NCBI GenBank assembly: GCA_013297725.1 | Contig: JAAFIB010000009.1 | Coordinates: forward strand, 1-62,190 | Source: Sphingomonadales bacterium | GTDB lineage: Bacteria > Pseudomonadota > Alphaproteobacteria > Sphingomonadales > Sphingomonadaceae | Reading direction: 5' to 3' | Length of the DNA: 62,190 bases | Position numbers and translations under genes: made by a program | The notes under the pieces: model-generated | Databases searched by the model: none | What the model was told of the DNA's origin: nothing | What the model saw: the letters and a program-made list of their open reading frames with translations, nothing else | In this document: one piece after another, positions 25,332 through 35,451 of the stretch | How positions within the stretch are numbered: the stretch's first letter is position 1 | Layout: every line of letters begins with the position of its first letter

Positions 25332-25985
25332 ATGTTTTCAAGGCTAGTTTTAAAAGCTTTTGCGTTCATCGCACTGATAGTGCCGATGCAGATCGCACAG
25401 GCACAACCTGCACCTACGCCTGCACCCGCACCTGCGGCAGTCGATCAGGAAAACATCCTGCATCTTGATCTGTCCACCGGCGGCCGCGTGTCGATAATGA
25501 TGTTTCCAAATGCTGCCCCTGCGCATGTCGAGCGGATTAAAACTTTGGCGCGTAAGGGGTTCTATAATGGGCTGACGTTCCACCGCGTGATTGAGGGTTT
25601 TATGGCCCAAACCGGCGACCCGACCGGGACTGGTACAGGGTCTTCAGACCTACCCGATTTGACTGCGGAATTTAGCGCTGTTCCGCATCTGCGCGGCACA
25701 GTATCGATGGCACGCGCCAATGATCCAAACAGCGCCAACAGCCAGTTTTTCATCTGTTTTCAACCGCGCTTCACGCTCGACAACAAATACACCGTTTTTG
25801 GCCGGGTGATATCGGGTATGCAGTTTGTCGATGCGATCACGCGCGGAGAGCCACCTGCGCAGCCCGACCGGATTCTTCAGGCATCGATTGGGGCAGACAA
25901 TGTGTCAGCGCCCGATTTCGCGAACCTGCCTAAACCAGCGCAAGCGGATCAGCCCAAGTTTGATTTGAACAAGCCGCTGAATTGA
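25332..25985 (+). CDS. secreted cyclophilin-type peptidylprolyl isomerase
   Basis: Proline cis-trans isomerase, probably periplasmic. Start [24 protein letters not shown] at 25332 gives a signal peptide, followed by an Ala/Pro linker ([12 protein letters not shown]). The catalytic domain has [38 protein letters not shown] and [12 protein letters not shown], all standard for cyclophilins. The reading frame extends upstream to 25176, but that part is antisense to the DUF3617 gene. Divergent from the DUF3617 genes; 28 bases upstream of queA, so the two may be co-transcribed. Confidence 0.92.
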   Translation: MFSRLVLKAFAFIALIVPMQIAQAQPAPTPAPAPAAVDQENILHLDLSTGGRVSIMMFPNAAPAHVERIKTLARKGFYNGLTFHRVIEGFMAQTGDPTGTGTGSSDLPDLTAEFSAVPHLRGTVSMARANDPNSANSQFFICFQPRFTLDNKYTVFGRVISGMQFVDAITRGEPPAQPDRILQASIGADNVSAPDFANLPKPAQADQPKFDLNKPLN

Positions 25986-26013
25986 GGGTCTGACCCCTAA
26001 GCGGCTACTCATT

Positions 26014-27042
26014 ATGCGCGTAGACCAATTTGACTTTGACCTGCCGCCAGAACGCATCGCGTTGCGGCCGGTTTCCCCGCGCGATGCGGCGCGCATGCTG
26101 TGCGTGAGCGGGGGGCAGATTCAGGATGGCCATGTCGCTGAATTGCCAGCGCAGCTTCGCGCTGGTGATTGTTTGGTATTCAATGACACCCGCGTAATCC
26201 CGGCCCAGCTTGAGGGAACCAGAGGCGAGGCACGCATTGGTGCAACGCTGCATAAACGGATCGACCTGCGCCGGTGGCAAGCCTTTATCCGAAACGCTAA
26301 ACGGTTGCGGGCCGGCGATGTGGTTCAGTTTGGCGGCGGGGTTGAGGCGACCGCCGAAGAGAGGCTGCCAGACGGTAGCTTCATCCTGAATTTTCTCGGT
26401 GACGAACCCGTCGAGGTTCTGTTGCACCGCGCTGGCACAATGCCATTGCCGCCCTATATCGCCAGCAAGCGCGGCATCGACGAGGCGGACAAGTCGGATT
26501 ACCAGACAATGTTTGCGCAAGAGGACGGCGCAGTTGCAGCACCCACAGCATCGCTGCATTTCACCCCCGAATTGATGGCGGCTGTGGCGGCGGCTGGCAT
26601 CGGCCACGAAACGCTGACGCTGCATGTCGGGGCGGGAACATTCATGCCGATGAAGGTCGATGACACTAACGATCATGTCATGCACGCCGAATGGGGCCGG
26701 ATCGATGCGGCGACTGCCAACAGGCTGAACACCATTCGCGCCAATGGCGGCAGGCTAATTGCCGTTGGAACCACCGTTCTGCGCCTGCTGGAAAGCGCGG
26801 CCGATAAAGGCGGAATGATCCAGCCCTTTGAAGGCGACACGTCAATCTTTATAACCCCCGGCTATCGGTTTCGGGCGATCGACGGACTGATGACCAATTT
26901 TCATTTGCCCAAAAGCACACTGTTCATGCTGGTCAGCGCGTTGATGGGGCTGGATGTAATGCAGTCAGTTTATGCGCATGCGATCCAGAACAATTACCGG
27001 TTTTACAGTTACGGTGACTCTTCTTTGCTGATCCCCGCTTGA
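26014..27042 (+). CDS. queA: tRNA preQ1(34) S-adenosylmethionine ribosyltransferase-isomerase
   Basis: Makes epoxyqueuosine at tRNA wobble position 34 from preQ1 and SAM. 342 residues with [19 protein letters not shown] at the start, [15 protein letters not shown], the [17 protein letters not shown] motif, [12 protein letters not shown] and [18 protein letters not shown] near the C-terminus. All are family-typical. tgt was not found in this window, although it often follows queA. Confidence 0.97.
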   Translation: MRVDQFDFDLPPERIALRPVSPRDAARMLCVSGGQIQDGHVAELPAQLRAGDCLVFNDTRVIPAQLEGTRGEARIGATLHKRIDLRRWQAFIRNAKRLRAGDVVQFGGGVEATAEERLPDGSFILNFLGDEPVEVLLHRAGTMPLPPYIASKRGIDEADKSDYQTMFAQEDGAVAAPTASLHFTPELMAAVAAAGIGHETLTLHVGAGTFMPMKVDDTNDHVMHAEWGRIDAATANRLNTIRANGGRLIAVGTTVLRLLESAADKGGMIQPFEGDTSIFITPGYRFRAIDGLMTNFHLPKSTLFMLVSALMGLDVMQSVYAHAIQNNYRFYSYGDSSLLIPA

Positions 27043-27136
27043 CCTAGGGTGGGTTACGCACTGCACTCGCAATGCCAGAAACTCTCGATAAAAGTTGCTG
27101 AAGAGCCGTAAATTGTGGAAGCCCTATGTAGGCAGC

Positions 27137-27607
27137 TTAATTCGGCCCTGAACCGCCGCCCGGTGCCGATCCAGCACCCACAGAACCGATGTTACCGAAC
27201 AGTTCTTCAAAGAAGCTGGTGTTGCGGCCGAGTGTCGGGGTCTTGTCTGATTCAGGGCTGATTCGCGCGATATTTTCCATGCCGGAACGCGTTGCTGCTA
27301 CGACGTTGCCCGAACCATCAAATTGCACATGCAGCACATATTGATCGGTCGGCGTCGGGTTGTTGAACGCCAGCTGCTTAGTATCGCGGGCGTAATAATA
27401 CCAATCGCTATCGCCAAACTGTCCGGTAAAGGTCGGGCGGCCAAGCGAGGCTTGCACCGAATCTTTGTTATCCACGCCGGGTTGTACCGAAGCCAGCAAA
27501 GTCGCATCGCCGATATAGCCCTGATGCGCGCGCAATTGCGTGCATCCTTGCGCCAGAAGGGCAGCGCCTGATAGTGCTGTCAGCATCGCAATCTGTTTGA
27601 ACGTCAT
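27137..27607 (-). CDS. bamE: outer-membrane assembly lipoprotein BamE (SmpA/OmlA)
   Basis: 156-residue lipoprotein of the BAM complex. Signal with lipobox LAQGC (Cys22); then the SmpA/OmlA domain with VDNKDSVQASLGRPTFTGQFGDSDWYYYARD and a beta hairpin VLHVQFDGSGNVVAATR. The C-terminal Gly/Pro/Ser-rich tail after the domain is longer than in E. coli BamE. Divergent from the DUF177 gene and convergent to queA. Confidence 0.92.
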   Translation of the reverse strand: MTFKQIAMLTALSGAALLAQGCTQLRAHQGYIGDATLLASVQPGVDNKDSVQASLGRPTFTGQFGDSDWYYYARDTKQLAFNNPTPTDQYVLHVQFDGSGNVVAATRSGMENIARISPESDKTPTLGRNTSFFEELFGNIGSVGAGSAPGGGSGPN

Positions 27608-27722
27608 CTTTTAGCCCTTAGCTTTCAAATTCGGCTTTGCCATTGCATCATAGCCGCGCAATATCAAGTGGCCCTGATTTGGATCAGGCAAAATGAACGG
27701 CAGATGAGCCGAAGGATGATCA

Positions 27723-28256
27723 ATGACTATACCCAGCATAGCCCCGGAATTTAGCTTAGTTGTGCCGCTATCCGAAATCGGATTGAAAGCGGTGCATCAT
27801 AGCTTGCTGGCCGATGACACGGAGCGTGCGGCATTGGCGAAACGGTTTGGCCTGACCGCGCTTGACCGGTTCTCCGCCGAAGTCGCGTTATCGAGCGACG
27901 ATATCGGTATCATTGCGACCGGCAGCTTGGCGGCAGACGTAATCCAGAGCTGCGTTGTTTCGGGTGTGCCGATTGCGGCCCATATTGCCGAATCCTTCGC
28001 GATCCGATTTTTGCCCGAGCCGGTTTTTGAACCTGATTCCGAAATCGAGCTTGAGGTTGAAGAGACTGATACGATGTTTCACGATGGTCGCGTCATTGAT
28101 CTGGGCGAGGCGGTCGCGCAGACATTGGCATTGGCGATCAATCCGTTTCCGCGCAGCCCAAATGCAGAGGAAGTGCTGCAAGAAGCGGGCATAACGGACA
28201 ACCAACCAACCGGGCCGTTCGCAGCATTAGCGGCTTTGAAAAAGGGTGCGGACTGA
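27723..28256 (+). CDS. DUF177/YceD-family protein
   Basis: 177-residue protein matching the DUF177 (YceD) family, which is linked to 23S rRNA and ribosome metabolism and often precedes rpmF. Motifs: FSLVVPLSEIGLKA at the N-terminus, the single-cysteine IQSCVVSGVPI, and an acidic segment DSEIELEVEETDT. rpmF is not next to it here; the next gene is a CDP-alcohol phosphatidyltransferase starting directly after the TGA. Confidence 0.85.
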   Translation: MTIPSIAPEFSLVVPLSEIGLKAVHHSLLADDTERAALAKRFGLTALDRFSAEVALSSDDIGIIATGSLAADVIQSCVVSGVPIAAHIAESFAIRFLPEPVFEPDSEIELEVEETDTMFHDGRVIDLGEAVAQTLALAINPFPRSPNAEEVLQEAGITDNQPTGPFAALAALKKGAD

Positions 28257-28853
28257 ATGTTCGATATCTGGCTTCGCCGCCACATCGATCCGGCCCTAAA
28301 CCGGATCGGACGCGGGATTGCGAACAGCGGGATAACGGCGAACCAGATAACATTGGCAGGGGCGGTTATTGGCATCGGTGCTGCAGTCTCAATTGCGCAG
28401 CAACAATGGATCACTGGGCTGGCACTTATCGCCCTCAATCGCATCCTTGATGGATTGGACGGCGCAGTGGCAAGAGTGGCAGCACCGACCGCCTGGGGCG
28501 GTTATCTTGATAGCCTTGCTGATAATGTGTTCTACATCGCTGTTCCATTGGCATTTGCTGTGGCCAGTCCAACAAATGTGTGGCCCGCATTATTGTTGGT
28601 CAGCAGCTTCACGCTAACCGCAGTCAGCTTTCTTGCGCTCGCTGCAATTTTGGCAGGGCGCGATATGGGGCATGCGCAGAAATCCTTTACCTATACGACT
28701 GGCTTTATGGAGGGCGGGGAGACGATAGCTGCGTTTATCCTGATGTGCATTTTCCCGAGACATTTTCCGATGCTTGCCACAATATTTGCCGGACTATGCA
28801 TCGCAACGGTTGGTCAGAGGCTATGGTTGGCGCGCACGCTGTTGCGCACGTAA
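28257..28853 (+). CDS. CDP-alcohol phosphatidyltransferase family protein
   Basis: 198-residue membrane enzyme of phospholipid-type synthesis. The catalytic signature D-x2-DG-x2-AR-x8-G-x3-D-x3-D is present as DGLDGAVARV...GGYLDSLAD. At least four hydrophobic segments follow. The acceptor alcohol (glycerophosphate, inositol, choline or other) cannot be read from this. The ATG abuts the DUF177 stop without a spacer, so translation is probably coupled. Confidence 0.9.
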   Translation: MFDIWLRRHIDPALNRIGRGIANSGITANQITLAGAVIGIGAAVSIAQQQWITGLALIALNRILDGLDGAVARVAAPTAWGGYLDSLADNVFYIAVPLAFAVASPTNVWPALLLVSSFTLTAVSFLALAAILAGRDMGHAQKSFTYTTGFMEGGETIAAFILMCIFPRHFPMLATIFAGLCIATVGQRLWLARTLLRT

Positions 28854-28911
28854 AGCGCTTGCACTGCTGGGCTGTATCACATAGGCAATACAGCGAAGAG
28901 GGAGCATGATC

Positions 28912-30096
28912 ATGGCATTTAATCCAGCAGCAGAAACTGCACGCTACATTGACAGCCTAGGGCCAGCGGCACTGCAAAAGGCGGCTGACTATACCACTGC
29001 CAGCCATCGGATGATGCTGTGGGGTTTGCTTGTTTCTGCATTGGTCACATGGATTATCGTCCGGTCGGGCCTATTGGACAAGGTGTCGGCAAAGCTTGAA
29101 AAGCGCGCATCGGCGCTTCGGATCTGGTTGGTGGGCGTCATTTATTTTCTAGTCTCATCAATCATCAGCCTGCCTTGGAGCATTTACGAGGAATGGGGTT
29201 TTGAAAGATCCTATGGCCGCACCGAACAACCATTATCTGATTTCCTGATGCAGAATGCGTTCGGCACTGCGATTACCAGCGTAATGGGCGGTCTGTTTTT
29301 CCTTGGCGTCTATGCACTGATGCGGCGCGCGGGAAAGCGGTGGTGGCTGTGGTCCGGCGGCTTTACTGCCTTGGCAATTTCCGCAATGCTGTTGCTGTCG
29401 CCAATCGTGATTGAACCGATTTTTAACGACTATAAACCTGTGCCCGCTGGCCCCGTGCGCACTGCGTTGTTGGAAATGGCCGATGATGCAGGCATTCCGC
29501 ATGACCGGTTGTTGATGTATGATGGTTCGCGCCAGTCGAACAACTTCACCGCAAATGTATCGGGGGTATTCGGCACTGCGCGGATCGCGATTTCCGATGT
29601 CGCTTTAAAAGAAGCGTCGCTTGACGAGGTAAAGGCTGTGACAGGGCACGAGGTTGGCCATTATGTCGAGGGGCATATCTGGCGCCAAGTCGGCGTGTTT
29701 GCTTTGCTTGCGATGGCCGGGTTTTATCTCGCGGACAGATTGTTTCCCCGGTTTGCCAAGGCATTTGGCAGCAATGCCCGGGTTGATGACCCCGTTGGGC
29801 TGCCCGTGCTGTTGTTTATAGTTGGCCTGTTCGGCATCCTCGCTACGCCTGCGATCAACTATATGGTCCGTCAGGGAGAGCGCGATGCGGACAATTATTC
29901 GCTGCGCACCGCAAACCTGCCCGATGCGTTATCGGCTGCACTGGTTAAGACCGCTGAGTATCGCTATCCGCGACCATCGGCGTTGCAAGAGGCATTATTC
30001 TATACGCATCCATCAGTTGAATGGCGCGTGCGCAATGCGATGGAGTGGAAGAAGAAGCAGCTGGCGAAGGGCGCTCAGGAACCTGTCGCAAAATAA
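28912..30096 (+). CDS. M48-family (Ste24-like) membrane metalloprotease
   Basis: 394-residue integral membrane protease like Ste24/CAAX protease 1. Zinc motif HEVGH within VTGHEVGHYVEGH; the downstream glutamate ligand is probably in QGERDADNYS. Four or more membrane segments precede it; the substrate-binding SRQSNNFTANVSG motif is present. I chose the ATG at 28912 because GAGGGAG is seven bases upstream; the ATG at 28906 is too close to that site. Confidence 0.93.
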   Translation: MAFNPAAETARYIDSLGPAALQKAADYTTASHRMMLWGLLVSALVTWIIVRSGLLDKVSAKLEKRASALRIWLVGVIYFLVSSIISLPWSIYEEWGFERSYGRTEQPLSDFLMQNAFGTAITSVMGGLFFLGVYALMRRAGKRWWLWSGGFTALAISAMLLLSPIVIEPIFNDYKPVPAGPVRTALLEMADDAGIPHDRLLMYDGSRQSNNFTANVSGVFGTARIAISDVALKEASLDEVKAVTGHEVGHYVEGHIWRQVGVFALLAMAGFYLADRLFPRFAKAFGSNARVDDPVGLPVLLFIVGLFGILATPAINYMVRQGERDADNYSLRTANLPDALSAALVKTAEYRYPRPSALQEALFYTHPSVEWRVRNAMEWKKKQLAKGAQEPVAK

Positions 30097-30143
30097 CACC
30101 GTTAGCACTGTGCCTGTCGAGCCGAAGGCGACCGAAGGTCAAC
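30097..30143. repeat. Half family-A palindromic repeat
   Basis: Starts with ACCGTTAGCACTGTGCCTG (from 30098) and continues CCGAAGGCGACCGAAGG. It matches the left arm of the lptE-type repeat and the loop of 16510-16598, with no right arm. Directly follows the M48 gene. Confidence 0.65.
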
Positions 30144-30181
30144 TATGTCCATCGGCAATGAACGGTACTCCTTCCAACATT

Positions 30182-30253
30182 CGTCATCCTGAACTTGTTT
30201 CAGGATAACAAACTACGGTGGGCTCGTTATCCTGAAACAAGTTCAGGATGACG
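30182..30253. repeat. 28-bp perfect inverted repeat (family C), possible terminator
   Basis: Arms 30182-30209 and 30226-30253 are exact reverse complements, beginning CGTCATCCTGAACTTG, with a 16-base loop. It sits between the convergent M48 and glcB genes and could end transcription from both sides, although there is no T-tract. Arm sequence differs from families A and B. Confidence 0.85.
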
Positions 30254-30276
30254 AGGCAGGGGGAATTTAGGTCTAG

Positions 30277-32379
30277 CTAACCCGCCGCTTTCTTCTCCAG
30301 CCGAAATTTGTGCAGCAGTGGCTCGGTATAGCCGCTGGGTTGCGATACGCCTTCATAGACCAACGCGCGTGACGCTTTAAGCGCGATACTATCGCCGGTC
30401 AGCGGCTCGTAAAGCGGATCGCCTGTATTCTGCGCATCAACCTTTGCCGCCATTTTGGCAAACGCGGCATCGACTTGCGCTGGCGTGCAAACACCGTGCA
30501 GCAACCAGTTCGCCATATGCTGTGACGAAATCCGCAACGTCGCGCGGTCTTCCATCAGGCCGATGTCGTGGATGTCGGGCACTTTGGAACAGCCAATGCC
30601 TTGGTCGATCCAGCGAACGACATAGCCAAGAATGCCTTGAGCGTTGTTTTCCAGTTCTTGTGCGACTTCGTCATCGGACCAATTATGGCCGGGGGGTGCG
30701 GCGGGAATGGTCAGCAACGGATCAAGTCCGGGAGTTGGTTTGCCCGCCAGTTCCCTTTGCACTGCAAACACATCAACCTTGTGATAGTGCATTGCGTGCA
30801 ACGTTGCGGCGGTGGGGGAGGGAACCCAGGCGGTGTTCGCGCCCGATTTGGGGTGGCCGATTTTCTGGACCATCATGTCAGCCATCAGATCCGGCATAGC
30901 CCACATGCCTTTGCCGATCTGCGCTTTACCAGACAGGCCACAGGCCAGACCAATCTGCACATTGCGCGCTTCATAGGCGGTGATCCAGCCCGATGTCTTC
31001 ATCTCTGCTTTACGGATCATGGGGCCAGCATGCATCGCGGTGTGCATTTCGTCACCGGTACGATCGAGGAAGCCGGTGTTGATGAAAACGATGCGGTCTT
31101 TAACGGCATGAATGCATGCCGCAAGGTTTGCAGATGTGCGGCGTTCCTCGTCCATCACGCCGACTTTGATTGTGTGGCGAGCAAGGCCAAGCACATCCTC
31201 AACCGCGTCAAACAGATCGTTGGTAAAGGCGCATTCTTCTGGCCCATGCTGTTTGGGCTTTACGATATAGATGCTTGGTTGCCCGCTCTTTGGACGGCTG
31301 TTGCGATGTGTGCCAAGCCCCATCAGGTCGTGCATCGCGCAGAGCGAAGTGAACACTGCATCGAGGATACCCTCGGGCGCTTCGCTGCCATCGGGCAGAA
31401 GCACTGCAGGATTGGTCATCAAATGCCCGACATTGCGCACGAACATTAGGCTACGGCCGGGCAGGGTCAGGTCGCCGTAAACGCGGTCGGGATCCAGCGC
31501 CCGCGTCATCGCCCGCCCGCCTTTGTCAAACGAAGCGACCAGATCGCCGCGCATCAAGCCCAGCCAGTTCGTATAGGCTGCAACTTTGTCCGCGGCATCA
31601 ACCGCCGCGACGGAGTCTTCGAGATCAACTATAGTGGTCAGCGCGGCTTCCAAGATGACATCCGAAATGCCCGAGGGATCGGTTTTTCCAATCGGGTGAT
31701 CGGGTTCAAACATCACCTCGATGTGCAAGCCGTTGTTGCGGAACAGGCGGCCATGTTGGCTTTTGCCGACATATTGCGTGGGGTCTTTGATGGCGATGCC
31801 GCCCGTCGGATTGCCGAGTTCAGTCCATGATCCACTTTCCAACGGCACGGCAGAGTCGAGAAATTCTTTGGCGGCCTTAACCACTGCCGCGCCACGTTCT
31901 GCATCATAGCCGCCGGGCTTGGCAGGCGGGGCGTCGAGAGCATCGGTGCCGTAAAGCGCATCATACAGGCTGCCCCAGCGCGCATTGGCAGCGTTCAGGA
32001 CGAAACGGTCGTTGAGCGATGGCACCACCAATTGCGGCCCTGCCATTGTCGCGATTTCGGCGTCGACATTCTGTGTGCCAATGGCGAATGGCGCAGGTTC
32101 CGGAACCAGATAACCGATCTCGCGCAAAAATGCTTGATAGGCTGCCATGTCCTCAATCGGACCGGGATTGGCTGTGTGCCAAGCATCAAGCTTTGCCTGC
32201 AAATCATCACGTTTGTTCAGCAAAGCGCGGTTCACTGGCACAAAGCGCGCCAGCACATCTGCAAGGCCTTGCCATAAAGCATCGGCGGCAACGCCGGTTC
32301 CGGCCAGCGCCTTTGTTTCCACAAAATCGGCAAGGACGGACGCAATTTGCAATCCGGCGCGGTTCACATAGTTTGACAT
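30277..32379 (-). CDS. glcB: malate synthase G
   Basis: Condenses glyoxylate with acetyl-CoA to malate (glyoxylate shunt). 700 residues, as in the G isoform. Signatures GLNPGD-like region replaced by the normal [20 protein letters not shown] (about residues 260-280), [21 protein letters not shown], and [20 protein letters not shown]. The start MSNYVNRAG at 32379 has GGAG upstream. aceA is not in the window. Confidence 0.96.
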   Translation of the reverse strand: MSNYVNRAGLQIASVLADFVETKALAGTGVAADALWQGLADVLARFVPVNRALLNKRDDLQAKLDAWHTANPGPIEDMAAYQAFLREIGYLVPEPAPFAIGTQNVDAEIATMAGPQLVVPSLNDRFVLNAANARWGSLYDALYGTDALDAPPAKPGGYDAERGAAVVKAAKEFLDSAVPLESGSWTELGNPTGGIAIKDPTQYVGKSQHGRLFRNNGLHIEVMFEPDHPIGKTDPSGISDVILEAALTTIVDLEDSVAAVDAADKVAAYTNWLGLMRGDLVASFDKGGRAMTRALDPDRVYGDLTLPGRSLMFVRNVGHLMTNPAVLLPDGSEAPEGILDAVFTSLCAMHDLMGLGTHRNSRPKSGQPSIYIVKPKQHGPEECAFTNDLFDAVEDVLGLARHTIKVGVMDEERRTSANLAACIHAVKDRIVFINTGFLDRTGDEMHTAMHAGPMIRKAEMKTSGWITAYEARNVQIGLACGLSGKAQIGKGMWAMPDLMADMMVQKIGHPKSGANTAWVPSPTAATLHAMHYHKVDVFAVQRELAGKPTPGLDPLLTIPAAPPGHNWSDDEVAQELENNAQGILGYVVRWIDQGIGCSKVPDIHDIGLMEDRATLRISSQHMANWLLHGVCTPAQVDAAFAKMAAKVDAQNTGDPLYEPLTGDSIALKASRALVYEGVSQPSGYTEPLLHKFRLEKKAAG

Positions 32380-32508
32380 ATTCGGCTCCAAAATTTTGCT
32401 GGTGCCTGGGGAGATATTATTGTTGCCGCCGCCCTAGCGCCACTTTGTGCAGCGCAAAAGCGGAATCTTGGTTAGGAATACGAAAGCTGTTGGTGTTAAG
32501 GACGTGCC

Positions 32509-33273
32509 ATGCAGTTGGAACGCCATTTTGTTGAAAAGCCATGGGGACGGACGGACTTGCCCGCGGCCTTTGCTGCGCCGAACGGACAGCGGATTGGCGA
32601 GGTTTGGTATGAAACACCCGATGCTACGCCATTGCCGTTATTGGTGAAGTGGCTGTTCACGTCAGAGAAGCTGTCAATTCAGGTGCACCCTTCCGATGCA
32701 GAGGCGCATGCGCGCGGGCTGGTTTCGGGCAAGGAGGAATGCTGGTATATTGTTTCGGCAGAACCCGGCGCGGTGCTGGGGATCGGAACGATCCGGCCCT
32801 TGGATAGCGACGAATTGCGTGCCGCATCGCTATCTGGCGAGATAGAACACTTGATGGATTGGAAGCCGGTCAAGGCTGGCGACTATTTCTATATTCCGGC
32901 GGGCACAGTACATGCCATCGGAGCCGGGATTACGCTGGTCGAGGTTCAGCAATATGCGGACATTACGTACCGCCTGTATGATTACGGGCGTCCGCGTGAA
33001 TTGCATCTGGATGACGGTGTCGCGGTATCAAAGGCGACGCCCTATGCTGACCCGCGTTCGGGGCGAGCCACGGGCAATGTAAAGCTTGTCGATGGCCCGC
33101 ATTTTAAGCTTTGGTTGGTATCGGATGCGGATGGCTTGGGTGCAATACCGGATGACGCGGTGCTCTGGGTGGTCCCACTGTCGGGTGAGGGCGCGGGTAG
33201 TTGCAGACTATTGAACGCTGGCGAAATGCTTTCGTTTGAAGCGCTCATGCTGGTTGCTTCTGCTCTTTCCTAA
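32509..33273 (+). CDS. class I mannose-6-phosphate isomerase (short form)
   Basis: Interconverts mannose-6-phosphate and fructose-6-phosphate for sugar nucleotide synthesis. 254 residues; zinc-binding cupin motifs LSIQVHPSDAEAHARG (Q-x-H) with E in KEECWYI, and FYIPAGTVHAIGAG. It lacks the large helical insert of E. coli ManA, like many alphaproteobacterial forms. Start at 32509 overlaps no other gene and is preceded by GGACGTGCC rather than a strong ribosome site. Confidence 0.9.
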   Translation: MQLERHFVEKPWGRTDLPAAFAAPNGQRIGEVWYETPDATPLPLLVKWLFTSEKLSIQVHPSDAEAHARGLVSGKEECWYIVSAEPGAVLGIGTIRPLDSDELRAASLSGEIEHLMDWKPVKAGDYFYIPAGTVHAIGAGITLVEVQQYADITYRLYDYGRPRELHLDDGVAVSKATPYADPRSGRATGNVKLVDGPHFKLWLVSDADGLGAIPDDAVLWVVPLSGEGAGSCRLLNAGEMLSFEALMLVASALS

Positions 33274-33274
33274 A

Positions 33275-33360
33275 ACCGTTAGCCCTGAGCCTGTCGAAGG
33301 GTGTCCCACAGGGTAGCGCTATGCTTCGGGACGTGCTTCGACAGGCTCAGCACTAACGGT
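33275..33360. repeat. Family-A palindromic repeat
   Basis: Arms of 25 bases (33275-33299 and 33336-33360) with two mismatches; left arm begins ACCGTTAGCCCTGAGCCTG. The loop shares CAGGGTAGC...GGGACGTG with 45562-45647, so the two are copies of one element. It lies just after the phosphomannose isomerase stop and before the LytTR gene end. Confidence 0.88.
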
Positions 33361-33395
33361 ATTAAATTAGAGTAATGAGAACAACGAGCGCTGGC

Positions 33396-34142
33396 TCACT
33401 TCCCCGCCAGTTTCTTCACATCCGCCAGATATTTCCGCCCGATCCGCAAGGATAGATCGTTTTCCAGCAAAGCATGCCACACGCCGCCGCCTTCATGGCG
33501 CAGGCCGCTGACCAGACTGCGCCTGACGATATGGCTGCGGTGGATGCGTTGGAAATGTGCGGGGTTTAATCGCTGTTCCAATGTTGAAATCGTCTGGTGC
33601 AGCAAATAGCTGCGCCCGCCAGTGTGCAGCCGCATATAATCGCGTTCTGCCTCGATCCGGTCGATGTCTATCGCGGCAACGCGGATCAGTTCTGACCGGT
33701 GCGACACCCAGAATTCACTCGCATAGTCGCCTTGTGCCGCCACATCGTCGTCAACAGGATGATCGCGGGCAGCCACCGCACGGGCCACCGCGCGCTGCAA
33801 TCGTGCAGGGGCCACAGGCTTTAACAGGTAATCGACAATATCCAGATCAAATGCCTCAACAGCAAAATTGTCGAACGCTGTGACCAGAACAATCGCTGGA
33901 CTTGGCTTGATCGACCGCAAAGCGCGCGCCGCCGCGATCCCGTCCATTTTCGGCATTTCGATATCGAGCAACACAAGGTCGGGCGCCAGTTCATCCGCCA
34001 TAGTCAGCGCCTGCAAACCGTCACCTGCATGGCCAATGACTTCAAGCTCTGGGCAACTGGCGCATAAAATCTCCAGCCGCTCAACCGCCAGCGGTTCATC
34101 ATCAACAATCAACGTCCGCAATTTCAGGGGTGCGTCAGTCAT
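33396..34142 (-). CDS. LytTR-family response regulator
   Basis: 248 residues: receiver domain with acidic pocket DDE (14-16), phospho-acceptor Asp60 in LVLLDIEMPKMDG and Lys of YLLKPV; C-terminal LytTR DNA-binding domain (about 150-248) with IEAERDYMRLHTGGRSYLLHQTISTLEQ and FQRIHRSHIVRRS. Overlaps the kinase gene by four bases, so it is its cognate regulator. Target genes unknown. Confidence 0.94.
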   Translation of the reverse strand: MTDAPLKLRTLIVDDEPLAVERLEILCASCPELEVIGHAGDGLQALTMADELAPDLVLLDIEMPKMDGIAAARALRSIKPSPAIVLVTAFDNFAVEAFDLDIVDYLLKPVAPARLQRAVARAVAARDHPVDDDVAAQGDYASEFWVSHRSELIRVAAIDIDRIEAERDYMRLHTGGRSYLLHQTISTLEQRLNPAHFQRIHRSHIVRRSLVSGLRHEGGGVWHALLENDLSLRIGRKYLADVKKLAGK

Positions 34143-35269
34143 GCGAGATCCTCGTCATTTATGGTGATGGTTGCAGCAAAGCCGCCTTTGCCTTGCGCGC
34201 CGGCGACCAGCTGCCCACGTGCGCCATAGCGCGCCTCTATCCGGTCGCGGACACTGGCTAGGCCGATGCCGTTGCCATCATGGCTTTTGCCTTTCGCTGT
34301 GACACTATCGCCATCGTCGGTAACGCTGATCTGGATAGCAGTGCCAACGCGCTGCGCAGAGATTTTGACCGTAACCGGACGGTTTGTGCGCGAAACGCCG
34401 TATTTGATCGCATTTTCAACCAGCGGCTGCAGGATCATTCCGGGCACTTTGGTGTTCTCGACGTCTTTGGGGATGTCGATCACCACGCGCAGCCGGTCTG
34501 GATAGCGCACCATTTCGATCTCAAGATAGCGTTGCTGTAACTCGACCTCTTCGATCAAAGTGACATCTTCCAGTGGATCATTTGACAGGCTGGTGCGATA
34601 AAATCCCGATAGTGATTGGATCATCTCCTCGGCGCGGGCGTTGTCGCCTTTGATGACTAAGGTGGAAAGCGAGTTCAGCGTGTTGAACAGGAAATGGGGG
34701 TTGACCTGATAGCGCAGCGAACGCAGCTCGGCATCTTGTGCCGCCTGAGCATATCGAGACGCAGTCCGCTCCGCCTCTCGCACTTCGCGGGCATAACCAA
34801 GGGTCAGGTACAGCGAGGCCCATGCGATGATAAAGAAATAGCGGGTGACTGTAATTTCGGCGATTTCCTGCCAGAAATCATAGCCGATCTGCGCGCGAAT
34901 TTCCTCAACCTGCTGGTCGATGCCCGGGTCGGCGAACATGCTGATCGGATCATAGACGTTGAACACATAATAATTTGTCAGCGCGATCAGCAAAGCGCAC
35001 GGCATGGACAATGTAAACGCGGTCGCGACGCGAAATCCCAAAGGCTTTCGATCGAAACGCCGCAATACAAGATACAGCAGCCACGTCAGAAACACCCCGA
35101 CGAGCGTCACAAAGATCCGCCGCCACACCAGTTCGGCCGGCTCTGGTAGTTCCAGAACAGTCGCCCGCAGCGACACGATCAGCGCGTGAAACACCCAAAA
35201 GCCGATAATGGTCAAAAACGCCATCTGGTGTCCGACCAATGTCGCGCGCTTGGGTGCCGAAAATTTCAT
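34139..35269 (-). CDS. LytS-type membrane histidine kinase
   Basis: 376-residue kinase of the LytS/YehU (His_kinase) class. About four membrane helices in the first 170 residues, a coiled linker, then the phospho-acceptor region LRYQVNPHFLFNTLNSLSTL and HATPase motifs VPGMILQPLVENAIKYG and GNGIGLASVRDRIEARYG. Paired with the LytTR regulator downstream. No sensor domain beyond the membrane part is recognisable. Confidence 0.94.
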   Translation of the reverse strand: MKFSAPKRATLVGHQMAFLTIIGFWVFHALIVSLRATVLELPEPAELVWRRIFVTLVGVFLTWLLYLVLRRFDRKPLGFRVATAFTLSMPCALLIALTNYYVFNVYDPISMFADPGIDQQVEEIRAQIGYDFWQEIAEITVTRYFFIIAWASLYLTLGYAREVREAERTASRYAQAAQDAELRSLRYQVNPHFLFNTLNSLSTLVIKGDNARAEEMIQSLSGFYRTSLSNDPLEDVTLIEEVELQQRYLEIEMVRYPDRLRVVIDIPKDVENTKVPGMILQPLVENAIKYGVSRTNRPVTVKISAQRVGTAIQISVTDDGDSVTAKGKSHDGNGIGLASVRDRIEARYGARGQLVAGAQGKGGFAATITINDEDLA

Positions 35270-35451
35270 CGCATTTACGCATAGTCACGTTTTTCAAGAA
35301 AAGCGCCCCCGTCGCTGCACCTTGTCGAAAAGCCGTCTATGTTGATCGAAGGCACAGCCTGTGAAAGTGCCGTCTATCGATGTGTTAACAGTCCAGTAAC
35401 CATATTTGTGCAACACCTGCATTGTCAGTTTTGACAATAGGGGCAGTGATT

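Noticed and set aside
30568-31449. 293-codon plus-strand frame opposite glcB
   Set aside because: Antisense shadow of malate synthase G with His/Cys-rich, family-less sequence.
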